Both the position numbers and the translations under genes were made by a program. 64,000 bases of DNA. It comes from a bacterium (lineage in GTDB: Bacteria > UBP6 > UBA1177 > JAKLFG01). The first letter of the stretch is position 1; every line of letters begins with the position of its first letter. Location of the stretch: NCBI GenBank assembly GCA_022709425.1, contig JAKLIW010000001.1, forward strand, positions 81,552 to 145,551, read 5' to 3'. Of the stretch, positions 25,807 to 34,970 are shown piece after piece. The notes beneath the pieces are model-generated. The model made no database searches. It saw only the letters and a program-made list of their open reading frames with translations, and had not been told where the DNA came from.

Positions 25807-27222
25807 ATGATCAACGAAGCGATGCTCGGCGAAGGTTTTGACAAGACCCTCCCCGATCGGTTCGGACATTACAACAACTGGACCATCGACGCGATGACGA
25901 ATCTCGTCAACTTCGCGGCGATAACCCTTGAGCCGGCCCCCGCCGAGGATATCCCGCGCCACATCGTCGATTTCCTGTCGCGCCCCTTTTTCGGACTTTC
26001 TTTCGCGGGACTGTTCCGGTTCGATCTGCACGATGCCCGCTGGGTAACGCTCGCCTCCTTCGGCGCCACCGCCACCGACATAGAGATGATACCCACCTTT
26101 GAAGGCAACATGCTGCTCGAGGAAGAGCGCGAGATATACTCCTTCTTCACCATCCTCGACGAGGCGTTCCTCGTCTTGGTGACCCGCGACACGGAGGGAA
26201 CGACCTTCTCTCCGTATGAATGCTCCTTCATGTCGCTGTTCTCGACCCTTATCTCCTCCTTCTACCAGATGAAGAAGCTGGCCAAACAGGTCGAAGAGCG
26301 CATCGTCGAGATGTCGACCCTGTCGGCATCTTCCAAACTCATCGCCGGACTCAAAGAGAACACCATAACGCTCGAAGAGGCTTTTCTCGAACTGCACGAC
26401 AGCCTCTCGCTTACCGGCATGGTGCTGGCCATCTGCGACCCCGCCACCGAAAAACTCCATGTCGCGGCGGCGCGCGGCATCGACATCGGCGATTGGGACG
26501 CCCTGCTCGACAAGATATACACCGATGAACGGCATTTCCCCGAAGAGTGGGAACTCTTCGCGATGTTCGACGAACATCTCATGACCTACGGCGCCGTCCT
26601 CTGCCGACTCACCAAACAGAATCCGACCCTCTACGCGATACAGCGACGCGTGCTGGACTATACCGTCTCGCAGGTGACCACCATCCTCTCCCAACGCCAG
26701 TTCCACAACGAGGCGATCACCGACCCGCTGACCGGCCTGTCCAATCGCCGCCACCTCATGAAGGTGCTCAAGGACCGTGTCCGGGCGGCGCGGTTGGAAC
26801 CGCTCACCAAACTCTCGGTCGCGATGGTCGATATCGACCGCTTCAAGCTGGTCAACGACACCTACGGCCATCCGGCGGGCGACGAAGTGCTCAAGGCGGT
26901 CGCGGGGGCCATCTCCGCCGCGTTGCGCGGCACCGACCTCGCGGGACGCTACGGAGGAGAGGAGTTCCTCGTCATCATGCAGGCGGGCCGCAAAGGAGCC
27001 TACCATGTGTCGGAGCGGATCCGGCGCAATATCGCCAAACTCAGGGTCAAGACGGGCGATAAGACCATCTCGCTCACCGCGTCGATCGGCTATGCGACTT
27101 GCACCGGCGTGACCGCCTCCCCCGAAGAACTCATTGCGCGGGCCGACGCCTATCTGTACGAAGCGAAAGAGGCGGGCCGCGACCGCGTCGTCGGCGACAA
27201 ACCCGAAGAGGAACCGAAATGA
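25807..27222 (+). CDS. Diguanylate cyclase with GAF-like N-terminal domains
   Basis: 471 residues from the ATG at 25807, chosen because upstream in-frame starts fall in the promoter. The N-terminal 300 residues look like two GAF-type sensor regions with no membrane segment. The C-terminal GGDEF domain is intact: DPLTGLSNRR, DIDRFKLVNDTYGH, and the active-site loop GGEEF at 383-387. An RxxD inhibitory site (RGTD) lies five residues before the loop, so product feedback by cyclic di-GMP is expected. It makes cyclic di-GMP from two GTP. The stop overlaps the next ATG (ATGA). Confidence 0.93.
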   Translation: MINEAMLGEGFDKTLPDRFGHYNNWTIDAMTNLVNFAAITLEPAPAEDIPRHIVDFLSRPFFGLSFAGLFRFDLHDARWVTLASFGATATDIEMIPTFEGNMLLEEEREIYSFFTILDEAFLVLVTRDTEGTTFSPYECSFMSLFSTLISSFYQMKKLAKQVEERIVEMSTLSASSKLIAGLKENTITLEEAFLELHDSLSLTGMVLAICDPATEKLHVAAARGIDIGDWDALLDKIYTDERHFPEEWELFAMFDEHLMTYGAVLCRLTKQNPTLYAIQRRVLDYTVSQVTTILSQRQFHNEAITDPLTGLSNRRHLMKVLKDRVRAARLEPLTKLSVAMVDIDRFKLVNDTYGHPAGDEVLKAVAGAISAALRGTDLAGRYGGEEFLVIMQAGRKGAYHVSERIRRNIAKLRVKTGDKTISLTASIGYATCTGVTASPEELIARADAYLYEAKEAGRDRVVGDKPEEEPK

Positions 27223-28340
27223 TCCGCACACTCATGCTGGCTCTCGCCATCTCCCTTCTTTTCCCTGCGCTCTACGCCAAAGGTCCCGCCGACGAGAAAC
27301 TGCTCTTCGCCGTACAGGCGATGGACGTCGCCAAGGCGCAGGCGGCCCTCAAAGCGGGCGCCAACATAAACGGCTCCGACTCCGACGGCTGGCCCTTCTT
27401 CATCACCGCCGTCACCAGCGGCTCGATGGAGATGGTCGATCTGTTCCTCGCCCGCAAAGTAAAACCGGACCTCAAGGGCCCCGACGGCAAAACGGCGCTC
27501 ATGCATGCCATCGGCTCGGGCAACGACGATCTGGCCATGAAACTCCTCCAGCGCGGCGCCGGTCTCAAAACGGCCGACGACAAGGGGAAATCGGCGCTCA
27601 TGTACGCCGCCGAAAAGGGCAATGTCAAAGCGGTGCAGTTCCTCCTGAAAAAGAAAGCAGACCCCTATCAGGTCGACGATGAAGGTCGCAACGCCCTCTC
27701 CTACGCCGTCGAGAACCGCCAGCGGGAGGTCATCAAGATACTCAAGGTCTTCGAGATATCGCCCGACGAACTGGCCACCGCCGTCATCAAGGGCGACACC
27801 ACCGGGGCCCGCAAACTCATCCGCAAAGGGGCCAACGTCAACGCCCCGAACTACGAGGGACGTCCTCCCATCATGATCGCCATCGAGCAGAACGACAAAA
27901 CGATGTTGCGGCTTCTGCTTGAAAGTAAGGCCAACCCGAGCATCAAGAACTCGAAAGGCTACTCTCTGCTCATGTTCTGCTTCGCCTCGGGCAAATACGA
28001 TCTTGCCAAGATGCTCCTGCGCTATAAGGCAGCGGCCGACTTCGACTTCCAGTACGGCAAGGGGAAAACGGCGCTCATGCTCGCGATACAGAAGAACGAC
28101 CGCGAACTCATCCGAACCCTGCTCGAACAGGAGATGAATCTCAACATTCAGGACGACGACGGGAACACGGCGCTCATGCTCGCCATTGAGAAAGGGATGA
28201 GCACCATCATCAAGGACATGCTTAAAAAAGGGGCCGATCCCGACCTCAAACGCAAGGACGGTCTCTATGCCGAACTCATCGCCGAGGCGCGCGGCCAGAC
28301 CTATATCGTCCGCATGCTGCGTGAAAGTTCGGGGAAATAA
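27219..28340 (+). CDS. Exported ankyrin-repeat protein
   Basis: 373 residues from the ATG at 27219, which overlaps the cyclase stop by 4 bases. The signal peptide (LMLALAISLLFPALYA) is followed by about ten ankyrin repeats (KTALMHAIGSGNDDLAMKLL, KSALMYAAEKGNVKAVQFLL, NTALMLAIEKGMSTIIKDML). Probably a periplasmic protein-protein interaction scaffold. Translational coupling to the diguanylate cyclase suggests shared expression, but no partner can be named. Confidence 0.88.
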   Translation: MIRTLMLALAISLLFPALYAKGPADEKLLFAVQAMDVAKAQAALKAGANINGSDSDGWPFFITAVTSGSMEMVDLFLARKVKPDLKGPDGKTALMHAIGSGNDDLAMKLLQRGAGLKTADDKGKSALMYAAEKGNVKAVQFLLKKKADPYQVDDEGRNALSYAVENRQREVIKILKVFEISPDELATAVIKGDTTGARKLIRKGANVNAPNYEGRPPIMIAIEQNDKTMLRLLLESKANPSIKNSKGYSLLMFCFASGKYDLAKMLLRYKAAADFDFQYGKGKTALMLAIQKNDRELIRTLLEQEMNLNIQDDDGNTALMLAIEKGMSTIIKDMLKKGADPDLKRKDGLYAELIAEARGQTYIVRMLRESSGK

Positions 28341-28350
28341 GGAGGAAAGT

Positions 28351-28887
28351 ATGACGCTGACCCGTTTCGAGGAACTTCGACATGACGCGGTGATGCAGAC
28401 GGCTCGGTTGATGCTCGTCGCCGCCAAGACCGCCCCCAAGGGCCGTGGACTCGAAACGCTCGATTACGCGGTGGCCGACGGTCCCGACCGTGACCGCATC
28501 GCCGACAAAATGGATGAGATCGGCGCCCGCGCCGGTGTCCCCCATATCCTGCGCGACGCCGCGAATGTCCGCAAAGCCGAAGCGGTGGTCCTCATCGGAA
28601 CCAAGATCGCGCCGCTCGGGCTCAAACTCTGCGGCATGTGCGGGTTCGCGAACTGCGCCGAAAAAGAAAAACACCCGACGGTCCCCTGCCTTTACAATAC
28701 CGTCAATCTCGGCATCGCCGTGGGAAGCGCCTGCGCCGCCGCCGCCGATCTGCGGGCCGACAACCGCATCATGTACAGCATCGGACTGGCCGCGAAGGAA
28801 TTGGGGCTCCTCGGCCCCGGCATCGTCGCGATATACGGGATACCGCTTTCGGCCACCGAAAAGAACATCTTCTTCGACAGAACATAA
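28351..28887 (+). CDS. DUF2148 ferredoxin-like protein
   Basis: 178 residues from the ATG at 28351, with GGAGG just upstream. It carries the family Cys pattern LKLCGMCGFANCAEKEKHPT followed by VPC, which probably binds an iron-sulfur cluster, and the family hallmark NLGIAVGSACAAAADLRADN. Typical of anaerobes; role unproven, perhaps redox. Lies between the ankyrin gene (10-base gap) and a Sel1 lipoprotein gene (15-base gap). Confidence 0.88.
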   Translation: MTLTRFEELRHDAVMQTARLMLVAAKTAPKGRGLETLDYAVADGPDRDRIADKMDEIGARAGVPHILRDAANVRKAEAVVLIGTKIAPLGLKLCGMCGFANCAEKEKHPTVPCLYNTVNLGIAVGSACAAAADLRADNRIMYSIGLAAKELGLLGPGIVAIYGIPLSATEKNIFFDRT

Positions 28888-28902
28888 CTCACGGGGGCTA
28901 CC

Positions 28903-30348
28903 ATGAAGACCAGACACTTCGTTCCGTTCATCATCGCCGCCATCGGCATGCTCCTTGCCGCTTGCGCCACCACGCCGCAGGAAAAGATCGCCGAAGGCGA
29001 CCGCTACCTCACCGTCAACAAGGAAAAGGCGCGCTGGTACTACGAAGCGGCCTGTAAGGACGGCTCGATGATGGGCTGCCACAAGGCGGGCCTCGCATGG
29101 CTGAGCGGCGATTCGCCGAACGCCGAGAACGAAAAGGGACGCGCCCTGATCGCCCAGTCCTGCGACGGCGGCTATGATGAAGGCTGTCTTACCGTCGCCG
29201 ACATGTGGCGCAACGGCACCAACGGCGTGTTCCAAGACTACTCTTCGGCGGTCGGCTACTATGAAAAACTGTGCGAAAAGAAACTGGGCAAGGCCTGCCG
29301 CGCGCTGGGCGAGATGAACGCCAAGGGACTCGGCATGAAGAAGGATGTCGAGAAAGCGAAGGACTACTTCGACAAAGCCTGCGAGTACGGCGATATCGAT
29401 ACCTGTTCCGACATGGGCGACACGTGGTTCAAGCGGATAGACGATCCCGAAGGCTACGAGAAAGTTCAGAAGTATTGGTCTCGCGCCTGCGAAGGCGGCT
29501 CCAACGAGATCTGCCTCAAGATCGCCGACGTGATGGAAGAGCACTCGAACGATGAGGAAAAGCTTCAGAATTCACAGAAATATTACGAGAAGGCCTGCAA
29601 TGCCGGGCTCATCCCCGCCTGTGTGAAGCTGAGCAACCTCATTCTCAAGAACAACGAGAAACTGGTGGGTCTCGAACAGGCCGATCCCTTCATGCGGAAA
29701 GCCTGCGAGGCCAACGAGGGCGAGATGTGCAAGTTCGTCGGCGACTTCATCATGTCGCGTTCGGAAGAACTGATAAATCTCAAAGAAGCGAACAAGTTCT
29801 ATGAGAAGGGCTGCCTTGCCGGCAACGCCGACGCCTGCGACTACAAAAAAGAGACGGGCGACAAGGTGGCGACCATCGAGGCGGAGATAGCGAAAAAGGA
29901 GGCCGAAGAGAAGGCCCGCATCGAAGAGGAAAAACGGAAAAAGGCCGAGGAAGAGGCCGCTCGCATCGCCGAAGAAAAGCGTAAAAAAGAGGAAGAAGAG
30001 GCCCGCATCGCCGAAGAGAAACGGCAGAAGGCGGCCGAAGAAGCGGAACGGAAAGCCGAAGAAAAACGGCGTATCGAAGAAGAAAAACGGCAGAAAGCCG
30101 AAGAGGAGGCCGACCGCAAAGCCGCCGAGGAAGAGGAAAAAGCATCCAAGAAAAAGAAGAAGAAAGCGGTCGAAGAAGAGGAGGAGGATAATCCGTTCGA
30201 TGACGAAGAGGAGGTAAAGCCCCAAAAGAAGAAAGCGGTAGAAGAGGAAGAGAGCATCTTCGAGGAGGAGGAACCGAAACCGAAGAAAAAAGCGAAAAAG
30301 GCCCCCAAGGACGATATGGACGAACTTGACGAACTGCTCGGCGAATAA
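28903..30348 (+). CDS. Sel1-repeat lipoprotein with charged coiled-coil tail
   Basis: 481 residues. Lipobox at GMLLAAC. Residues about 35-310 contain Cys-rich Sel1-like repeats of about 36 residues (ARWYYEAACKDGSMMGCHKA, YFDKACEYGDIDTCSDMG, FYEKGCLAGNADACDYKK). Residues about 320-480 are a long Lys/Glu-rich helix (EEKRKKAEEEAARIAEEKRK) resembling TolA-like spacers, ending in an acidic stretch. Such a helix could span the periplasm from the lipid anchor. No partner is known. Confidence 0.85.
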   Translation: MKTRHFVPFIIAAIGMLLAACATTPQEKIAEGDRYLTVNKEKARWYYEAACKDGSMMGCHKAGLAWLSGDSPNAENEKGRALIAQSCDGGYDEGCLTVADMWRNGTNGVFQDYSSAVGYYEKLCEKKLGKACRALGEMNAKGLGMKKDVEKAKDYFDKACEYGDIDTCSDMGDTWFKRIDDPEGYEKVQKYWSRACEGGSNEICLKIADVMEEHSNDEEKLQNSQKYYEKACNAGLIPACVKLSNLILKNNEKLVGLEQADPFMRKACEANEGEMCKFVGDFIMSRSEELINLKEANKFYEKGCLAGNADACDYKKETGDKVATIEAEIAKKEAEEKARIEEEKRKKAEEEAARIAEEKRKKEEEEARIAEEKRQKAAEEAERKAEEKRRIEEEKRQKAEEEADRKAAEEEEKASKKKKKKAVEEEEEDNPFDDEEEVKPQKKKAVEEEESIFEEEEPKPKKKAKKAPKDDMDELDELLGE

Positions 30349-30360
30349 GGAGACACCCCC

Positions 30361-30840
30361 ATGACGCTCTGCCCCTGCGGGACCGGGAGGTCCTTCACCG
30401 ACTGCTGTGAACCCTTCATCAAGGGGAAGAAAAAGCCCGCCACCGCCGAAGAACTGCTCCGGAGCCGCTACACCGCCTTCGCGCGGGCCGAGATAAAGTA
30501 CATCATTGAGACCACCCACCCCAAGGCGCAAAACGCCATGAACGAGGAGGAGACGCGCCGTTGGGCAACCACCTCGCAGTGGGAGAAACTCGACATCCGG
30601 GGCCAGCAGGAGGTCGACGGTAAGACCGAGATAGAGTTCGTCGCCACCTACACCCAGAAAGGGAATCATAACCAACACCACGAGGTCGCGATCTTTTCGA
30701 AGGAAAAGGGGCGCTGGTATTTCGAGGACGGCCGCGCCGCGCCTCAAACGCAGGTGCGCTACGAGGCCCCCAAAGCGGGCCGCAACGATCCCTGTCCCTG
30801 CGGTAGCGGCAAGAAGTTCAAAAAATGCTGCGGTTCATAA
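30361..30840 (+). CDS. YchJ family protein with two SEC-C zinc motifs
   Basis: 159 residues. It begins with a SEC-C motif ([13 protein letters not shown]) and ends with a second one ([15 protein letters not shown]), each expected to bind zinc. The central NTF2-like domain ([20 protein letters not shown]) is that of UPF0225/YchJ. SEC-C motifs are also found at the C-terminus of SecA, but no secretion role is proven. 12-base gap after the Sel1 gene; in the same run of plus-strand genes. Confidence 0.9.
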   Translation: MTLCPCGTGRSFTDCCEPFIKGKKKPATAEELLRSRYTAFARAEIKYIIETTHPKAQNAMNEEETRRWATTSQWEKLDIRGQQEVDGKTEIEFVATYTQKGNHNQHHEVAIFSKEKGRWYFEDGRAAPQTQVRYEAPKAGRNDPCPCGSGKKFKKCCGS

Positions 30841-30858
30841 CCTGACACCGGAGGCATC

Positions 30859-31674
30859 GTGCGCGACTCCATCGGCGGACTGAACCCGGTACTGCTCGCG
30901 CTCATCGCCGGTCTATTCACGTGGGGCATGACCGCCGCCGGCGCCGCCTTCGTCTTCGCCTTTCGCAAAATAAACCGGAAATTGCTCGACGCCATGCTCG
31001 GCTTCGCCGCCGGGGTGATGATCGCCGCTTCGTTCTGGTCGCTCCTTGCCCCCGGCATCGAGATGGCCGAAGAAATGGGTCTGCCGGCGTGGCTGGTGGC
31101 GGCGGGCGGATTCCTCGGCGGCGGCCTGTTCGTCAGGCTCGCCGACCGTTTCATGCCCCACCTCCATATGGGGATGAAGACCGACGAGGCCGAAGGACCG
31201 AAAACCTCGTGGCAGCGCTCGACCCTGCTGGTGCTTGCCATCACGCTCCACAACATTCCCGAAGGGCTCGCGGTCGGGGTGGCGTTCGGCGCCATCGCGG
31301 CGGGGCTCGATTCGGCCACCGTCGGCGGCGCGGTCGCTCTGGCCATCGGCATCGGCATCCAGAACTTCCCGGAAGGGGCCGCCGTATCGGTGCCGCTCCG
31401 CCGCGAAGGAATGAGCACGGGACGCAGTTTCCTCATCGGCCAGTATTCGGGGATGGTGGAACCGATCGCCGCGGTGGCGGGCGCCTATTTCGTGACCCAT
31501 CTCCAGCCGGTGCTCCCCTTCGCCCTCTGCTTCGCCGCCGGCGCGATGATCTATGTCGTGGTCGAAGAACTCATACCCGAGGCGCAACGCGGCGCCGAAC
31601 ACGACGACCGCGTCACGATGGCGACGCTCCTCGGTTTCGCGGTGATGATGATACTCGATGTGGCATTGGGGTAG
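30859..31674 (+). CDS. ZIP family metal transporter
   Basis: 271 residues from a GTG start with GGAGG seven bases upstream. Seven to eight membrane segments. The metal-binding helix motifs are clear: TLHNIPEGLAVGVAFG in TM4 and IQNFPEGAAVSVPLRREG in TM5. It should import Zn2+, Fe2+ or Mn2+ across the inner membrane. The gene is preceded by the SEC-C protein, which binds zinc, and followed after 5 bases by DUF523. Confidence 0.92.
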   Translation: MRDSIGGLNPVLLALIAGLFTWGMTAAGAAFVFAFRKINRKLLDAMLGFAAGVMIAASFWSLLAPGIEMAEEMGLPAWLVAAGGFLGGGLFVRLADRFMPHLHMGMKTDEAEGPKTSWQRSTLLVLAITLHNIPEGLAVGVAFGAIAAGLDSATVGGAVALAIGIGIQNFPEGAAVSVPLRREGMSTGRSFLIGQYSGMVEPIAAVAGAYFVTHLQPVLPFALCFAAGAMIYVVVEELIPEAQRGAEHDDRVTMATLLGFAVMMILDVALG

Positions 31675-31679
31675 CGGCG

Positions 31680-32186
31680 ATGGAACGGCGGCCGCTCCTT
31701 ATTGTCAGCCGCTGTTTCGGACCCGACCGGTGCCGCTGGGACGGTGAACCGCTCCCCTGCCCGCACCTCGACGATATTCTCTCGACGGCCGCTGTCCGTT
31801 TCGTCTGCCCCGAAATGGCCATCGGGCTCGGCGTCCCGCGCGACCCGATACGGCTTGTCAGGGATAACGCGCACTGCCGCATGGTGCAGACGGCGACGGG
31901 ACGCGACCTGACCGCGGCGATGGAGCGGTTCTGCGGCGACCTCCTCTCCGCGCTCGATCCCGGCCATGTCGACGGCTTCATCCTGAAAAGCCGCTCCCCC
32001 TCCTGCGCCCTTTTCGACGCCAAGATATACGCCGATGATGGGCAGACGCCCGTGGACCGCGGACCGGGGCTGTTCGGCGCGGCGGTCCTGCGCCGGTTCC
32101 CCGGCCACCCCGCGGCCGACGAGGTCGCATTGGCCGACCCCGAAAAACGGCGCGACTTTCTCGCGCGCATCGTCAAAACGAAGTGA
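31680..32186 (+). CDS. DUF523 family protein
   Basis: 168 residues from the ATG at 31680. Family features: CPHLDDIL near the start, CPEMAIGLGVPRDPIRLV, and the C-terminal FILKSRSPSCALFDAKIY. Several conserved cysteines may bind an iron-sulfur cluster or metal. Function unproven; homologues have been linked to thiouracil desulfuration, which I cannot test here. 5 bases after the ZIP gene, 9 bases before the DUF4153 gene. Confidence 0.85.
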   Translation: MERRPLLIVSRCFGPDRCRWDGEPLPCPHLDDILSTAAVRFVCPEMAIGLGVPRDPIRLVRDNAHCRMVQTATGRDLTAAMERFCGDLLSALDPGHVDGFILKSRSPSCALFDAKIYADDGQTPVDRGPGLFGAAVLRRFPGHPAADEVALADPEKRRDFLARIVKTK

Positions 32187-32195
32187 GGTGATGCC

Positions 32196-34088
32196 ATGAA
32201 ATTCATCGGCGCCGTCTTCCAGAATGTCCCCGAACTGGCAGAGGCGGCCTACAAGCGGTTCCGTCTGCCGGTCGTCGTCGCGATCATCGCCTCGGCCATC
32301 GGCATCTTCCTCATCTACCGCGACAAAGCCGACGACACCGGCTTCTGGATACTCCGCAATATGCTGATGGCGCTCTATCTGTCGCTCCCGGCGCTCACCG
32401 CCGCCTATCTTTTCGCCGAACATTTCGCGCTGAAAGTCATCCCCGCCTGCGCCCTGAAACTGGGAACGCTCGGACTTTTCATCCTCTACTACGCCCTCAT
32501 GCCGCAGCATTTCGCGACCACCGACATCGTCCGGTTCATGCTCTACTGCGTGGCCACCATCGGTACGCTCTTCTTCGTGCCGCTCACGCTCGGCTACGGC
32601 ACCCACGCCGCCCGCCGCTTCCTGCTCGGTCTTGCCGGCCGCGCCGCGTGGGGCTACTTCATCGCGATGGTCCTCTACGGCGGCCTCACCTTCGCGATAC
32701 TCGCGATACAGTTCCTCTTTCTTCCCGAATGGCACGATTCGTGGAAGGTGATCGTCTCGATACTGGTCGCCTGCACCGGCATCGTCTTCCCGTGGGTCCT
32801 CTTCGCCTCGATACCGCCGGTGAACCAACTCGACACCATGCCGATACACGAAAAGATGACCGGGGCGCTCGGGAAGTTCGTCCTCATCCCCATCGTCTCG
32901 TTCTACCTCATTATATTGTATCTCTACTTCACCAAGGTACTCCTCCTCTCCGAACTGCCGAAAGGCTGGGTGAGCTATCTCGTCCTCTCCTTCTCGGCCG
33001 CCGGCATCTGGACCTATATCGCGGTGCTGGAAGAGGCGCGCATCGGCGGCGGCATCGCCCCGCGCTTCACTCAGTGGCTGTGGCGGGTGCTTCTGCCGCT
33101 CCTGTTCCTCCTGTGGTACGCCATCGCCCAGCGGACCGAGGCCTACGGCATCACCGAACGGCGTTACATCCTCATCGTCATGGCAACGCTCCTGTCGGTG
33201 TGGGTCATCTATTTCATCATCTCGAAGGGCAAGAATATCCTCATCATTCCCACGATGCTCGCACTCGCGGCGGTCATTATCTCGTTCGGCCCGTGGGGCG
33301 CGTTCGAGGTATCGTTCCGCTCCCAGCACGGCGAACTGGTGGAACTCCTCACGCAGTACAACCTCCTCGCCGACGGCAAAATAACGGCGCTCAAGGGTGA
33401 GATGCCCTTCGCCGACCGCAAGAAGCTCTCATCGGTCCTCATGTATCTTGAGGAGCACTGGGGGCTGGAGCGGATCGGCGATCTCCTTCCCGCCGACATC
33501 ACGCTGAACCCGAAAAGCGATGGACAGCGCTATTACCGCTACTACTCCGACGCCTCCGACACCAAGAAGGTGCTCGACAAGATCGGCGTGAAATATGTGA
33601 ACGACTACGAACAGGAAAACACCCAGAACAACTATTTCTCAGTCAATACCTATCAGGCGCAGGGCTCCATGCCGCTGGGCGGTTTCACCGGCGCGGTCAT
33701 CATCCCCTGTCCCGGCAAGTGGAAGGATGGCAAGCAGGCGCAATCGGTCGTGACAACGGCCGACGAGTTGACCTTTGAACTGGTCGACAGTTGCGCGCGG
33801 CTCAAGGTGAGCAAAAAGGGACAGCCGCTTTTCGACCGCGAACTGGCGGTCATCATCAAGCCGCTCCTCGACAAGCATCCGCAAGAGAGCAATCTCAACG
33901 ATCTGCCGCCGGATGAACTTCTCTTCGATGCCGAAGAGGGCACGCTCAAGCTGCGTCTCTTCCCGTGGACCATCTACGGTCAGCGCGGCGCCGACAACAA
34001 GCTCACCATCACCCAGACGGCTTTGCAGGTATATTACGGCACACCCTCAGCCGCGCCGCTTCAGCTCCCTGCGACAGGGAGCCAATAA
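32196..34088 (+). CDS. DUF4153 family membrane protein
   Basis: 630 residues. About 11-12 membrane helices fill residues 20-370 (ATIGTLFFVPLTLGYGTHAA, FVLIPIVSFYLIILYLYFTK, WVSYLVLSFSAAGIWTYI), followed by a soluble C-terminal domain of about 250 residues with a DUF4153-typical start (RSQHGELVELLTQYNLLADG). Family role unknown. It is the last gene in the continuous run from 25.8 kb. Confidence 0.85.
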   Translation: MKFIGAVFQNVPELAEAAYKRFRLPVVVAIIASAIGIFLIYRDKADDTGFWILRNMLMALYLSLPALTAAYLFAEHFALKVIPACALKLGTLGLFILYYALMPQHFATTDIVRFMLYCVATIGTLFFVPLTLGYGTHAARRFLLGLAGRAAWGYFIAMVLYGGLTFAILAIQFLFLPEWHDSWKVIVSILVACTGIVFPWVLFASIPPVNQLDTMPIHEKMTGALGKFVLIPIVSFYLIILYLYFTKVLLLSELPKGWVSYLVLSFSAAGIWTYIAVLEEARIGGGIAPRFTQWLWRVLLPLLFLLWYAIAQRTEAYGITERRYILIVMATLLSVWVIYFIISKGKNILIIPTMLALAAVIISFGPWGAFEVSFRSQHGELVELLTQYNLLADGKITALKGEMPFADRKKLSSVLMYLEEHWGLERIGDLLPADITLNPKSDGQRYYRYYSDASDTKKVLDKIGVKYVNDYEQENTQNNYFSVNTYQAQGSMPLGGFTGAVIIPCPGKWKDGKQAQSVVTTADELTFELVDSCARLKVSKKGQPLFDRELAVIIKPLLDKHPQESNLNDLPPDELLFDAEEGTLKLRLFPWTIYGQRGADNKLTITQTALQVYYGTPSAAPLQLPATGSQ

Positions 34089-34100
34089 TTGTTCAACCTA

Positions 34101-34129
34101 TTGACTTTTTTCCGTTCCGCCGGTACAGT
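34101..34129 (+). promoter_or_regulatory. Sigma-70-type promoter for toxin-antitoxin pair
   Basis: TTGACT at 34101-34106, 17-base spacer, TACAGT at 34124-34129; the antitoxin start is at 34162. Confidence 0.65.
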
Positions 34130-34161
34130 CCGATATCGTTGAGGAATGAGACGGGGAGGAT

Positions 34162-34407
34162 ATGATGTTGCTGATCGACGAAAAAACGATACGCGCCGCG
34201 CGTACTTCCGAACAGGATCTGCGTCAGGATATCGCCGTACTCCTGTATGAGAAATGTACCCTGTCGCTCGCTCGTGCCGCCCGTTTCGCCAGCATGGACC
34301 GCATAGCCTTTCAGCATCTGCTGGCAAGTCGCGGAAAGACGGTGAATTTCGAGAGCGCCGATCTCCTCCATGATGTCGCGGTCCTTGAGAAGAAACTCGC
34401 TCGATGA
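34162..34407 (+). CDS. UPF0175 family antitoxin
   Basis: 81 residues; RBS GGGGAGGA before ATGATG. The UPF0175 signature is seen in LRQDIAVLLYEKCTLSLARA, followed by an HTH-like FASMDRIAFQHLLASRG. The stop overlaps the downstream PIN-domain gene by 4 bases. UPF0175/DUF3368 pairs are type II toxin-antitoxin modules; the antitoxin normally neutralises the toxin and represses the promoter. Confidence 0.82.
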   Translation: MMLLIDEKTIRAARTSEQDLRQDIAVLLYEKCTLSLARAARFASMDRIAFQHLLASRGKTVNFESADLLHDVAVLEKKLAR

Positions 34408-34892
34408 TCGTCGTCAGCAATACCAGCCCCATTCTTAATCTACTTCATATAGGTAAATTGGACATCCTTCAGCACCTCTTCGACGAGGTCATCATACCTG
34501 AAGAGGTCCGCTACGAACTGCTTGAAAAAGGGCCCTATCCCAAGGATGCGGCACAGATACGCAAGGCTCTCTGGCTACGCACGGAAAAGGTCGAGAACAG
34601 CGACCTGCTCACGGCGCTCAAAGCCGATCTCGATGACGGCGAGGCGGCGGCCATCGCCCTCGCGATAGAAAAGAACGCGGACCTTCTGCTGATAGATGAA
34701 AAGGCGGGCAGAGCGTTGGCGGCTCATTTCGATGTCGAAATGGCGGGTGTCCTCGGCGTGCTGGTCATCGCGAAGCGAAAAAAATTGATCCGCGCCGTTT
34801 CGCCCATGCTGAAAGACCTTGTTAAGAAAGCGGGCTTCCGCATCACCGACCAACTCAAGGCGACTATTCTCAAGATGTCCGACGAGGCGTAA
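34404..34892 (+). CDS. DUF3368 PIN-domain toxin
   Basis: 162 residues, normal for the family. PIN-fold features: IVVSNTSPILNLLHIGKL at the N-terminus, DLDDGEAAAIALA with the conserved Glu, and DLLLIDEKAGR with the conserved Asp. The first acidic position is Asn (SNTSP), as in many DUF3368 proteins. The expected activity is Mg2+-dependent RNase. The start overlaps the antitoxin stop (ATGA), giving coupled translation. Confidence 0.85.
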   Translation: MIVVSNTSPILNLLHIGKLDILQHLFDEVIIPEEVRYELLEKGPYPKDAAQIRKALWLRTEKVENSDLLTALKADLDDGEAAAIALAIEKNADLLLIDEKAGRALAAHFDVEMAGVLGVLVIAKRKKLIRAVSPMLKDLVKKAGFRITDQLKATILKMSDEA

Positions 34893-34909
34893 CTCGCCCA
34901 CTCTTTTCC

Positions 34910-34938
34910 TTGAATTCCCCTTCCCTTTTTATTACAAT
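34910..34938 (+). promoter_or_regulatory. Sigma-70-type promoter for the PEGA/DUF1566 gene
   Basis: TTGAAT at 34910-34915, 17-base spacer, TACAAT at 34933-34938; the start codon is at 34971. Confidence 0.6.
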
Positions 34939-34970
34939 CGGGCGGTCTATGATTGAAATCCGGGGGCTCC